A stretch of 64,000 nt of DNA. Origin: an uncultured Spirochaetia bacterium (lineage in GTDB: Bacteria; Spirochaetota; Spirochaetia; CAKZLE01). The stretch is taken from the NCBI GenBank assembly GCA_937125225.1, contig CAKZLE010000006.1, positions 62,001-126,000 of the forward strand, read 5' to 3'. The notes beneath the pieces are model-generated. The model was given only the letters and a program-made list of their open reading frames with translations. It was not told where the DNA came from and did no database searches. Of the stretch, positions 43,400 to 51,970 are shown in pieces (position 1 is the first letter of the stretch; the number at the start of each line of letters is the position of its first letter). The position numbers and the translations under genes were made by a program.

Positions 43400-45193
43400 T
43401 TATTTCAATCGCTCATCTGCAAGATCACAGAACTCATCAATATAGCCCTCTAGTATAGAGATGCCCTTTCTCCAGAAGTCTTTTGTCTCGATATCGAATC
43501 CTGCAGAGGCTGTTACAGTCTCTGCAGATTCACTACCAGTCTGTTCCAGCAATCTGACATATCGTTCACAGAAGGTATCACCTTCGCTTTGATACTGTGC
43601 ATATAAAGACATACCAAAAAGCTGTCCAAAGGCATAAGGATAGTTATAGAAGGCTAGATCAGTCCCATAGTAGTGTCCTTTGACAGCCCACATATAGGGG
43701 TGGAGTTCCTCTTCGTTGAGGGCATCGCCATAGGTACGTTTCTGGGCATCTGCCATGACTTCACAGCATTCACCGGGAGTCAGTTCTGTGGTAGCTCTTC
43801 TCATGAAGACTTCACTCTCAAAGTAGTATCTGCTCAATATATCTACTACCGTCTGGGCAGCATCCATAAGAAAAGATTCGATCATCGTGAGCCGCTGTTC
43901 AATGGAGGATCGTTTCAGTGCGCCATTGAAGATGACCGTCTCTGAGAAGATCGAGGCGGTCTCTGCAAGGGTCATAGGGTAATCTCTTAGAAGTGCAGGA
44001 CTCTCAGTGAGGACCTTGCCATGGAAGGCATGTCCTAGTTCATGGGCAACTGTCGATACACCTGAGAAGCTCCCGTCAAAGTTACAGAGAATACGACTCT
44101 CTTTAGCTAGGGGAAAACCGATACAGTAGGCCCCACCGACCTTGCCATCATCAGGTTCAGCATCGATCCAATCATGGGAGAAGGCGTATTCCGCGAACTC
44201 CCCCATAGGAGAATAGAATTCACTGAAGATCTCTGTGATGAAATCTTTTGCCTCACCGAAGCCCCACTGTCTCTCATCTTTATTGATTGGTGCGAACAGA
44301 TCATAAAAGGACAGTCTATCGAGACCTAAGAGTTCTGCCTTCTTCTTGAAATAGGTGCGGAAGAGGGGTTGAGCCTCTTCTAAAACAGCAATGAGCGCAT
44401 CAAGAGTCTTCGTCGATATCCTTGCCTGTTCTATACTGTGCTCGATACTCGAGTTATAGGATCTTCGCTTATCATAAACAGCGGTGAAACCTTTTACACC
44501 GTTAAGTGCATAGGCTAATGGAATCTCCTGAGATCTCCATATCTCAATCTCCTTCCTGTAAGCCTTCTCTCTTATCTCTCTATCGGGATGGAAGGCTAGT
44601 GACCTGAGTTCTATGACCGTCTTCCTCTCTCCACTCTTCTTATCCCATAAGATCGAAGAGGTAGAAGAGATCGCCTCCTGTAATCTTCCCCAAGCATCAC
44701 CACCGGCTCTCTGCAACTCAGCAGCAAGGGCTTCGAGCTCCGGGCTCATCAGGTGAGAAGACTCCTTGATCATACGCTCGAAGGTATAGGTATATTGCAC
44801 CAACCGGGGATCCTCAGTACAGAGACTCATGATCATCTCAGCTCTTTGACCAAAGGCATTGGTGATCGCCACATTCGCAGATTTCACCTTCAGGGAGATC
44901 TCCTCGATCTCCTGAAGTGTATCCTGAGCAGCCTTATCACGGGTATTCACTGAGAATCGAGTATAGGCATAGGATTCCAGGTTCTCATAGAGATCGGACA
45001 TCATATTCACATGACCGAGAACATCCTTGAGCCAAAGTGAGATATCCTCTAGGTCATGGAGCTCAGAGATTTCCCCCGCAAGCAGTTCCACCGCTTCACA
45101 GGTCTTATAGAGGAGGTTCTTATTATCGTTATATGCATCACAGTCTGGACTCGAGTAGATCGAATCGAGTGACCATCTTGGAAGAGGTTGCAT
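43400..45193 (-). CDS. pepF: Oligoendopeptidase F (M3 family)
   Basis: A 597-residue cytoplasmic zinc peptidase that cuts short peptides. The metal motif HELGHAFHG (residues about 385-393) is intact, with a downstream Glu in the SIFSETV helix (E-T-A-S-I-F-S-E) that is the third ligand. The first 200 residues are the helical lid. It has an AAGGAG ribosome-binding site. It is the third gene of a minus-strand run (kinase, NtrC-like regulator, pepF, DUF819, desulfidase-like, rlmD), though a 95-base gap separates it from the regulator gene and no promoter was found there. Confidence 0.9.
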   Translation of the reverse strand: MQPLPRWSLDSIYSSPDCDAYNDNKNLLYKTCEAVELLAGEISELHDLEDISLWLKDVLGHVNMMSDLYENLESYAYTRFSVNTRDKAAQDTLQEIEEISLKVKSANVAITNAFGQRAEMIMSLCTEDPRLVQYTYTFERMIKESSHLMSPELEALAAELQRAGGDAWGRLQEAISSTSSILWDKKSGERKTVIELRSLAFHPDREIREKAYRKEIEIWRSQEIPLAYALNGVKGFTAVYDKRRSYNSSIEHSIEQARISTKTLDALIAVLEEAQPLFRTYFKKKAELLGLDRLSFYDLFAPINKDERQWGFGEAKDFITEIFSEFYSPMGEFAEYAFSHDWIDAEPDDGKVGGAYCIGFPLAKESRILCNFDGSFSGVSTVAHELGHAFHGKVLTESPALLRDYPMTLAETASIFSETVIFNGALKRSSIEQRLTMIESFLMDAAQTVVDILSRYYFESEVFMRRATTELTPGECCEVMADAQKRTYGDALNEEELHPYMWAVKGHYYGTDLAFYNYPYAFGQLFGMSLYAQYQSEGDTFCERYVRLLEQTGSESAETVTASAGFDIETKDFWRKGISILEGYIDEFCDLADERLK

Positions 45194-45288
45194 AGGGACT
45201 CCTTAACTGAAGATTCGCAGAAGAAACAAGCGTCTGCTACCACCCATTATGGGTCGAGAGTCCCACCTCGTCAAGGGAGAAGCTCTTC

Positions 45289-46662
45289 CTAGATATCTCC
45301 ACCATATTCTGCGATCTTATTGATGAGAGTTCGTCTTGAGATACCGAGTTCTTCTGCTGCATGAGTCCTATTACCCTCCCATCTATGGAGAGACCGAATG
45401 ATCGCATGCATCTCAATCTCCTTAAGGGTCCTCGCCTCATCCTCTGAAGCATCGATAGCGAGGATAGCCTCTTTCGATTCCTTCGCTACGTCATGTAGGA
45501 CTACTCCTCGAAGTTCAAGATCAGATAGTTCTATCTCATCCCCTTCAGCAAAAATCACGGCCCGTTCGAGAATATTCTCAAGTTCTCTCACATTACCAGG
45601 AAAACTATACTGTTGGAGTTCACTAAAAGCCGCCTCTGAAACCCCAGACAACGAGACTCCCATCTCCGTGTTGAGGCGTGCCAATATTCTAGCCGTCAAT
45701 ATCGGGATATCATCGAGTCTATCACGGAGAGGTGGGATCTCAATACGAACCACATTCAATCTATAGAAAAGATCCTCTCTGAAAAGTCCCTCTCTGACCT
45801 GGTCCTCAATCCGTTTATTGGTAGCTGCGATGATCCTAGCATCGATCGGGATAGGAGAGGTCCCTCCTAATCGTGTGATCTTACGATCCTGTAAGACTCT
45901 CAGTAGCTTCACCTGTAGAGCCAGGGGCATATCCCCGATCTCATCTAGGAACAGTGTACCACCTGAAGCCACTTCGAACATACCGATCTTTCTCCCGACA
46001 GCTCCAGTGAAGGCTCCCTTCTCATAACCGAAGAGTTCACTCTCAAGGAGTTGTTCGGGGACTCCACCGATATTGATTGCCACAAAAGGCCCCTCGTTCC
46101 TGATCGATTTCTGGTGGATCTCTCGTGCTACCACCTCTTTACCGGTACCACTCTCTCCGGTGATCAATACCGTAGCAGGAGTCTTTCCGATCCGCTCTAT
46201 GATATCACGTATCTTATTCATAGGTTCTGAGGTGCCGATAAGATTCTCTTCTCTTTGGCTTCCTTTTCCGAACTGTTCTGACTCCACAAGATTCTTCAAT
46301 CTCTGATGTTCGATCAGTTTTGATAATCGAATACTGATCTCCTCAGGATCAAAGGGCTTCTCAATATAATCCTGGGCCCCCTCTTTGAGAGCCTTTACCG
46401 CATCTCGGATCTCTCCATGGGCAGACATCATGATGACAGGCATGCGGAACCCCTCATCTCTGATCCATTTGATCAGAGAGAGTCCATCCATCCCGGGCAT
46501 CTTAAGGTCCACAAGACAGGCATCATAGAGACGTTCTCTCAAGAATCTTTGAGCTGACAGCCCATTCTCTGCACTGTCACTCTCCATACCTTCGAGTCCT
46601 AGATAGGTCCCCATCAATTCTCTTATATTCTTCTCATCATCTACAATGAGTACATGCATCAT
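45289..46662 (-). CDS. NtrC-family sigma-54-dependent response regulator
   Basis: A 457-residue regulator: receiver domain (phospho-acceptor Asp in CLVDLKMPGMDG), AAA+ domain with Walker A GESGTGKEVVARE, the sigma-54 contact loop GAFTGAVGRK, LFLDEIGDMPLALQ as Walker B, and a FIS-type helix-turn-helix (HAAEELGISRRTLINKIAEYG). It should activate sigma-54 promoters when phosphorylated by the kinase encoded upstream, whose stop overlaps its ATG by 4 bases. The target genes are not obvious; pepF lies immediately downstream but I found no -24/-12 promoter before it. Confidence 0.93.
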   Translation of the reverse strand: MMHVLIVDDEKNIRELMGTYLGLEGMESDSAENGLSAQRFLRERLYDACLVDLKMPGMDGLSLIKWIRDEGFRMPVIMMSAHGEIRDAVKALKEGAQDYIEKPFDPEEISIRLSKLIEHQRLKNLVESEQFGKGSQREENLIGTSEPMNKIRDIIERIGKTPATVLITGESGTGKEVVAREIHQKSIRNEGPFVAINIGGVPEQLLESELFGYEKGAFTGAVGRKIGMFEVASGGTLFLDEIGDMPLALQVKLLRVLQDRKITRLGGTSPIPIDARIIAATNKRIEDQVREGLFREDLFYRLNVVRIEIPPLRDRLDDIPILTARILARLNTEMGVSLSGVSEAAFSELQQYSFPGNVRELENILERAVIFAEGDEIELSDLELRGVVLHDVAKESKEAILAIDASEDEARTLKEIEMHAIIRSLHRWEGNRTHAAEELGISRRTLINKIAEYGGDI

Positions 46663-47921
46663 TCACTCCTTGGGATGACCACTTTGACTATGGTCCCTCC
46701 ACCATCTCGTTTCTGAAACTCTATTGAACCATGGGCAGCCATGATGAACCGTCTTGAGATCGCTAGTCCGATACCGGAGCCATGGATCTTGGTAGTGAAG
46801 AAGGGGTCGAAGAGTTGTTCGGTATCACCATCAGGAATACCGACACCTCTATCCATGACTTCGATCTGTAGGTGTTGTTTGCCTTTCTTGATCTTGATCG
46901 AGACATCGAGTTCACAGTCCCTACAACTCTCGAGAGCATTCTTGATCAGATTCTCAAAAACAGACCTTGCCCGATCCTGGTCGAAGAGGATTGTAGCGCT
47001 ATATCTCCCGGAGACCTCTAGGGGAATCGGATGATCAAATAACTGTGCTATCTCGTTTATAAAATCGACAAGATCGATCTCTACCGGTTCCCCTACGGGA
47101 TTACGCAGGTATTCCCCCACCCTATCGGAGAGATTCTTCAATCGCAAAAGTTCTGCATCTATTACATCAAGGCCTTCATGGTGTTCTTCCGGGATCGTCT
47201 TCCTCAATACCGCAGATTGAATAGAGAGGGCGCTGAGAGGGTTCTTGATCTCATGAGCAAGAGTTCTGGCAGCCTGTCCCATTCGAACGAGACTCTCCTG
47301 TTGTGCTAGTGTCTTTCGGTAGTCCCTATTACGCCTGAAAAACCTCAGCAAGGCACCAAACACTGAGATCAGGATAATGAATACCAGACCTCCAAGACCT
47401 TTCCAGAGGAGAAGCTTACTTCGATAGATCGAACCATCGAAGGAGATATACAGGTATTCAGCAACAGGAATCTCAAGCTGATCAAACGTACTCTCATCAA
47501 CCCCATCGTTCAATCGTGTTGCAGTAAAAGTCAGCTTTGCTCTTCTGATATACTCGATGTGACCTGAGTCTTTATCATATTCAGCGAAATTACCCTCAGT
47601 GAACTCATATGCCTCGGGTAAGAGTCTTTCAGGGACTTCTCCCATACCCACCATGCGCCTTCCATCCCGAAGATAGATTCCTAGCCCTCTGATATCTGAA
47701 TCAGCTGACAACAGTTCATCTGCAGAGATCGAATCTGATTGAATGCGATAAAGATAGTTGGTCAGTATCTGCTCTGCATCATAACGAAGAAGAACCTCTT
47801 CTCGCTCTATCATGGAAAACATCAGTAAAGAGAACAGTAATGCTATGAGAATCAAGAGTACTCCTGAAACACCTATGATCGAGAGCTCTTCTTTATCCAT
47901 CTTTGAGAATCTTTGAAACAT
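46659..47921 (-). CDS. Sensor histidine kinase (NtrB/ZraS-like)
   Basis: A 420-residue kinase. TM1 is near residues 16-38, followed by a periplasmic region of about 130 residues, then TM2 near residues 175-195. The H-box is LAHEIKNPLSALS (phosphorylated His about residue 228). The HATPase domain has an N-box (ENLIKNALE) and G-boxes (MDRGVGIPDGD, GSGIGLAIS). It should phosphorylate the NtrC-like partner. The periplasmic domain has no motif I recognise. A weak GGAAG precedes the ATG at 47921. Confidence 0.9.
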   Translation of the reverse strand: MFQRFSKMDKEELSIIGVSGVLLILIALLFSLLMFSMIEREEVLLRYDAEQILTNYLYRIQSDSISADELLSADSDIRGLGIYLRDGRRMVGMGEVPERLLPEAYEFTEGNFAEYDKDSGHIEYIRRAKLTFTATRLNDGVDESTFDQLEIPVAEYLYISFDGSIYRSKLLLWKGLGGLVFIILISVFGALLRFFRRNRDYRKTLAQQESLVRMGQAARTLAHEIKNPLSALSIQSAVLRKTIPEEHHEGLDVIDAELLRLKNLSDRVGEYLRNPVGEPVEIDLVDFINEIAQLFDHPIPLEVSGRYSATILFDQDRARSVFENLIKNALESCRDCELDVSIKIKKGKQHLQIEVMDRGVGIPDGDTEQLFDPFFTTKIHGSGIGLAISRRFIMAAHGSIEFQKRDGGGTIVKVVIPRSE

Positions 47922-48068
47922 CTATTCTTCCCTATATAACTCGTATTCATATTTATGCAGTTTTCATGCCATCTCATAGCTGTCTTAGAACGCTACAAAC
48001 GTCTCTAGACTATACGAGACATGAGAAACATTAACCTATTATGCCACAGGTGTGAAAGAATTGCACAG

Positions 48069-48102
48069 AAAAAGGCCAGATCAGCTTTACGCTTCTCCGG
48101 CC
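48069..48102 (-). terminator. Terminator after the XRE regulator gene
   Basis: On the minus strand, GGCC-GGA (48102 side) pairs with TCT-GGCC (48074 side) around an inner AGC/GCT hairpin, followed by five T. It stops transcription before the kinase gene. Confidence 0.6.
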
Positions 48103-48158
48103 TCTTCAGGGATTCATAGAAATGAATCAGTTACGGTTGTTAATCAGCTCTTAGGCGA

Positions 48159-48458
48159 TTATGTCAAACGAATATAATCTTTCACCCTATCAAGCAGGTA
48201 TAATACCTCTTCCTGACTTGATGGTTTTCTATCATCTGGGTCGACAAAGAACTCGAATGGTTTTACTTCTAGAATCTGTGAAAACTTCTCAAGAGTTTTA
48301 ACAGAAGGAAAGCTTCGACCCACTTCAATCTCACCGACAAATCCAGCTGAAATAGTGCAAAGCTCTGCGAGCTTAGCTTGTGAAAGACCCTTTGACTTTC
48401 TAAATCGCTTCAGGTTACTAATAAAAACCTTTTGTAGATCCGGTACATATTTACTCAT
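48159..48458 (-). CDS. XRE-family helix-turn-helix regulator
   Basis: A 99-residue DNA-binding protein. The helix-turn-helix is in SKGLSQAKLAELCTISAGFVGEIEVGRSFPSVKTLEKFSQIL (residues 20-60), the lambda Cro/CI type. The C-terminal 30 residues are a short helical tail with no motif. The ATG at 48458 is used because a -10 box lies 7 bases upstream. A longer ORF upstream (to 48545) has only unlikely residues. No neighbouring gene obviously belongs to it. It is monocistronic, with a terminator 57 bases downstream. Confidence 0.8.
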   Translation of the reverse strand: MSKYVPDLQKVFISNLKRFRKSKGLSQAKLAELCTISAGFVGEIEVGRSFPSVKTLEKFSQILEVKPFEFFVDPDDRKPSSQEEVLYLLDRVKDYIRLT

Positions 48459-48464
48459 ATATAT

Positions 48465-48493
48465 AATATACAATAAAACCAAATATATGTGTA
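48465..48493 (-). promoter_or_regulatory. XRE gene promoter, predicted leaderless
   Basis: On the minus strand, TATATT (48470-48465) ends 7 bases before the A of the ATG at 48458. TACACA lies 17 bases upstream (48493-48488) as a fair -35. Confidence 0.5.
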
Positions 48494-48651
48494 GTCTTTT
48501 TCGTACGATTTTACACAGTTTACTCATTAATAGCATATCCCACATTAATAGAAAGATTTATCTATAATCACTTTATTCTTTTTATTACATACACTTAAAC
48601 TGTTGACTTTTTTAGTCAAATATTCTACTTTCATTTTGGCAACTCGGTTAT

Positions 48652-49395
48652 TTAGAGTAGGTGCCCCCCGCCATCTATTTTCAGGACCTCACCTGTTATA
48701 AACTCTTCCACTAACAAGAATTGAGTAGCCATAACTATATCCTCGACTGATCCAGTTCTTCTGAGAGGAAGGATTTTACTCATTTTCTCGAAGTAGCTCT
48801 CATCTCTATTCTCTAGAGGGATTATCGCTCCAGGAGAGATCCCATTGACACGAACCCTAGGTGCAAGGCTTAGGGCAAGGCTCTTTGTATGATTATAGAG
48901 GACCTGTTTTGAGGTATAATAGGCTCGATACCCATCCGAGGGGCAATCGATTCTGGAATCGATCAGATTGATGATAGCTCCTGTAGCAAAGTCATCATGA
49001 GATTGGGTGAAGGCATCGGCGAACATTTCAGAAAGGATCAGCGGTACGGTGGCATTGATTGCCAGATGCTCTGAGAGGAGCTTTTGCTGATTATTCGAGG
49101 AGGAGTCCTTTTTGAATATCGCTGCACAGTTTATCAGACCATCGATAGGCCCTAGAGCCTCTTCACTTCTACGTATCAGCGAATCTAGACCCAAAGGGTT
49201 CCGTAGATCCTGTCCGATCGCTATGGCTTTACCCCCCCAAGTCTCTATCTGAGAGACGACTTCAAAAGCCTCTTTTTCAGAGGTGTGGTAACAAATCACA
49301 CAATTCCCCCCTGATCTTGCCAGCCCCAGAGCTATAGCCCTTCCTAATCTCTTCGCACCACCTGTAATCAAAAAATTACTGTTTTCTATCTTCAT
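48652..49395 (-). CDS. Short-chain dehydrogenase/reductase, pteridine-reductase-like
   Basis: A 247-residue NAD(P)-dependent SDR. It has the nucleotide-binding T-G-G-A-K-R-L-G-R-A-I motif and the catalytic Y-x-x-x-K in AYYTSKQV (about residue 156), with a Ser-containing segment (LIDSRIDCP) before it. INGISPGAIIPLE matches PTR1/FolM-like reductases better than other SDRs, but the SDR family is very broad. Substrate unknown. The leaderless-type -10 box is directly upstream. A weak TTGACT/AGTCAA hairpin lies downstream at about 48600-48620 with no T-run. Confidence 0.75.
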   Translation of the reverse strand: MKIENSNFLITGGAKRLGRAIALGLARSGGNCVICYHTSEKEAFEVVSQIETWGGKAIAIGQDLRNPLGLDSLIRRSEEALGPIDGLINCAAIFKKDSSSNNQQKLLSEHLAINATVPLILSEMFADAFTQSHDDFATGAIINLIDSRIDCPSDGYRAYYTSKQVLYNHTKSLALSLAPRVRVNGISPGAIIPLENRDESYFEKMSKILPLRRTGSVEDIVMATQFLLVEEFITGEVLKIDGGGHLL

Positions 49396-49401
49396 GGGTT
49401 C

Positions 49402-49431
49402 ACTATAACGGGAAACCCAATAGGGGGTAAA
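49402..49431 (-). promoter_or_regulatory. SDR gene promoter, predicted leaderless
   Basis: On the minus strand, TATAGT (49407-49402) ends 7 bases before the A of the ATG at 49395. TTTACC (49431-49426) lies 18 bases upstream as a -35. There is no Shine-Dalgarno. Confidence 0.5.
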
Positions 49432-49482
49432 TAGTCCTTGTTCTGATCAAAAAGAAGAAATTTCAGTCTTCCTTCTAGACAA

Positions 49483-49630
49483 TATAACCGAATGGGAGTA
49501 TCGTAGAGTTAGTATTTATCATATGACAAATACTCTTCTTGTAATTGTACCTTCGATCTTTTCCTGGGTCGATGTTACACATAACTCTCTCTCATGTAGT
49601 CGCCTGTGTTACAGGCGACTTTTTTATTTT
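49483..49630 (+). ncRNA. Candidate small RNA or ftsH leader ending in an orphan terminator
   Basis: A TATAAC -10 box (49483-49488) with a poor -35, then a 7-bp dyad AGTATTT/AAATACT (49511-49517, 49528-49534). A strong intrinsic terminator follows: a 10-bp stem (49598-49607 with 49611-49620) and TTTTTATTTT. No gene reads into this terminator on the plus strand, and the SDR gene is transcribed away from it. A 56-codon ORF begins at 49523 but overlaps the hairpin and has no ribosome-binding site. It is either a short RNA of about 135 bases or a leader attenuator of ftsH. Confidence 0.35.
49598..49630 (+). terminator. Strong intrinsic terminator upstream of ftsH
   Basis: Perfect 10-bp GC-rich stem with a 3-base loop, then a long T-rich tail on the plus strand. 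It lies before the ftsH promoter. Confidence 0.85.
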
Positions 49631-49631
49631 A

Positions 49632-49661
49632 TTGACTCTTATAAACTCCCATATCTATATT
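49632..49661 (+). promoter_or_regulatory. ftsH promoter
   Basis: TTGACT (49632-49637), 18 bases, TATATT (49656-49661). The predicted start near 49668 gives a leader of about 84 bases. Confidence 0.55.
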
Positions 49662-49751
49662 CAATATTGATGACATGAGAATTGTGACTGATTGAAGAGT
49701 ATTTGAGTGATAGTCCTAACAGACTGTCTTCTACATATAAGGAGTTCAGTG

Positions 49752-51713
49752 ATGGACAAGAACAACGACCGAGATAAATCTAACAGGACAGATAGCAGCA
49801 ACTCAAACAACAAGAAGGAACCTGGTATTCATAATGATGATTCTCTGCTATCACGATTGAAGAACAACAAACATCGCTATACGTTTGTCTTCTTCATCTT
49901 CTTCTTTATAGCACTCTCATTGATCAACTCATTCTTGAGTGTTGACAGGAACCGGCAAGAGATCGAATACAATGTATTCAAGAACTACATCGTATCGGGA
50001 CAGATAAAGCGGATAGAGATCACTGATGAACTGTATATCGGTTATCCTGTAGATAGAGATGAACTAGTCGCAGTTCAGGAGACCAACGATCTGAGATCGA
50101 TGATCAATATAGCAACCTATTCTACCTATAGAATTGATGATCCTGCATTCATCCCCCTCCTCGATGAGCAGGGGGTCGAGTACTATGCAACAGCTCCAAC
50201 ACAACCGAGCATATTACAGACGATCATCAGCTGGATACTCCCATTAGCCATTATGCTCCTACTCTGGAGATTCCTATTCAATAAGATGGGGAAAGGTATG
50301 GGTCAGGGAGTCATGTCTTTCAATCAGAATAAGGCAAAGATCGTCGCAGAAGGTGATACCGATACCAGATTCGATGATGTCGCAGGAGCGGATGAGAGTA
50401 AACAGGAGCTTGAAGAGGTTGTCGATTTTCTCAAGGACTCCAAGAAATATACAGATGTCGGAGGGAAGGTACCGAAAGGGGTCCTCCTCGTAGGTCCTCC
50501 AGGAACCGGAAAGACGCTTCTTGCGAAGGCTGTCGCAGGAGAGGCCGGTGTCCCATTCTTTAAGATGAGTGGTGCCGATTTTGTCGAGATGTTCGTTGGT
50601 GTCGGGGCTGCAAGGGTCAGAGACCTCTTCAGACAGGCTCGAGAGAAGGCCCCCTGTATCATCTTCATCGATGAGATCGATGCGATCGGGAAGTCACGTG
50701 GTGGTGGTATCTCAGGAAACGATGAACGGGAACAGACTTTGAACCAACTCCTAGTAGAGATGGATGGCTTCAACTCTGCAGAGAGTGTCATTATCCTCGG
50801 TGCAACTAACAGACCAGAGATTCTAGACCCTGCTCTCCTGAGACCGGGAAGATTCGACCGACAGGTCCTTGTCGACAAGCCAGACCTTCTAGGGCGACAT
50901 GAGATCCTGAAGATCCACTCGAAGAATGTCAAACTATCAGAAGAGGTAGATCTACATGCTATCGCACAAGCCACTGCAGGACTATCGGGAGCAGATCTAG
51001 CAAATATCGTGAATGAATCAGCACTACTTGCGGTCAGAAACAAACGTAAAGAGGTCGCTCAGGAAGATTTGATGGAGGCGATAGAGAAATCGATCGCTGG
51101 GCTTCAGAGAAAGGGAAGGATCATGAATCCCAAAGAGCGTGAGCGCGTCGCCTATCATGAGGTCGGTCATGCCCTTGCAGCCTATTTCACCACAGGAGCA
51201 GACCCTGTTATCAAGATCTCTATCATCCCAAGAGGGATGAGTGCCTTGGGATATACTCTCCAGCAACCTACAGAGGATAGATATCTCTTATCAAAAAGTG
51301 AGATCCTCGATACCATCGTCGTACTCATGGGGGGACGTGCTGCAGAAGAGGTCAAATACCAAGAGATCTCAACAGGTGCTGGTAATGATATCAGCAGAGC
51401 CAGTGATCTTGTACGGAGGATGATCACAGAATATGGGATGAGTGAACAGTTCAGGAACATCACGCTGCCAAGTGGCCAATCGCAGACTATGCTCGGCACC
51501 GGTCTTGGCGGACAGAAAGAGTACTCAGAAGAGACTCAACAGTACATTGACACACAGACTGCACAGATTGTAAATATTGAATATGATAAGATCGTAGAAC
51601 TACTCTCTAGCAAGAAGGACCTTCTTGAGCTCGTAACGAAGGAATTGCTTGAACGAGAGACTCTCGATGGGGCACAGTTCAGTAAACTCGTCGCCGATTA
51701 TGAAGAGAAATAG
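49752..51713 (+). CDS. ftsH: ATP-dependent zinc metalloprotease FtsH
   Basis: A 653-residue membrane-anchored AAA+ protease. It has an N-terminal polar region, TM1 (about residues 45-62), a periplasmic loop, TM2 (about residues 155-175), then AAA+ with Walker A GPPGTGKT, Walker [12 protein letters not shown], the SRH with [19 protein letters not shown] and a peptidase with HEVGH. The final coiled part is variable. The start at 49752 has GGAG 8 bases upstream; the ATG at 49707 has none. It degrades membrane and short-lived soluble proteins. It is preceded by a strong promoter and a terminator. Confidence 0.96.
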   Translation: MDKNNDRDKSNRTDSSNSNNKKEPGIHNDDSLLSRLKNNKHRYTFVFFIFFFIALSLINSFLSVDRNRQEIEYNVFKNYIVSGQIKRIEITDELYIGYPVDRDELVAVQETNDLRSMINIATYSTYRIDDPAFIPLLDEQGVEYYATAPTQPSILQTIISWILPLAIMLLLWRFLFNKMGKGMGQGVMSFNQNKAKIVAEGDTDTRFDDVAGADESKQELEEVVDFLKDSKKYTDVGGKVPKGVLLVGPPGTGKTLLAKAVAGEAGVPFFKMSGADFVEMFVGVGAARVRDLFRQAREKAPCIIFIDEIDAIGKSRGGGISGNDEREQTLNQLLVEMDGFNSAESVIILGATNRPEILDPALLRPGRFDRQVLVDKPDLLGRHEILKIHSKNVKLSEEVDLHAIAQATAGLSGADLANIVNESALLAVRNKRKEVAQEDLMEAIEKSIAGLQRKGRIMNPKERERVAYHEVGHALAAYFTTGADPVIKISIIPRGMSALGYTLQQPTEDRYLLSKSEILDTIVVLMGGRAAEEVKYQEISTGAGNDISRASDLVRRMITEYGMSEQFRNITLPSGQSQTMLGTGLGGQKEYSEETQQYIDTQTAQIVNIEYDKIVELLSSKKDLLELVTKELLERETLDGAQFSKLVADYEEK

Positions 51714-51730
51714 GCTACCCTTACCTCACA

Positions 51731-51755
51731 AGGAGACTCCTTCAGAGAGTCTCCT
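51731..51755 (+). terminator. Hairpin after ftsH
   Basis: AGGAGACTC (51731-51739) and GAGTCTCCT (51747-51755) form a 9-bp stem with a 7-base loop just after the ftsH stop. The tail is pyrimidine-rich but lacks a run of T, so it may be a weak terminator or an mRNA-end stabiliser. Confidence 0.45.
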
Positions 51756-51970
51756 CCACCGACGTCTTCCTTTGCAGAATAGCAAATAAGAAAGACATCT
51801 TTTTAAACTACTCAAGCGAAACATACTCTTCTTATAATTCAATACAGGTTAAGAAATACCTCTAGTATTGTTTATTGAATTTCTATATGGTAGGGTACTA
51901 ATCAGGTCTGTTGTTACACAAACACAATATACTAAGAAGACCACAGGTACCTATGTAGGAGAAATCTACT

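Noticed and set aside
45194-45288. A sigma-54 (-24/-12) promoter before pepF
   Set aside because: No GG-N10-GC element with the needed bases was found.
49523-49690. A 56-codon ORF starting ATG at 49523
   Set aside because: No ribosome-binding site, overlaps the terminator hairpin and T-run, and has no familiar composition.
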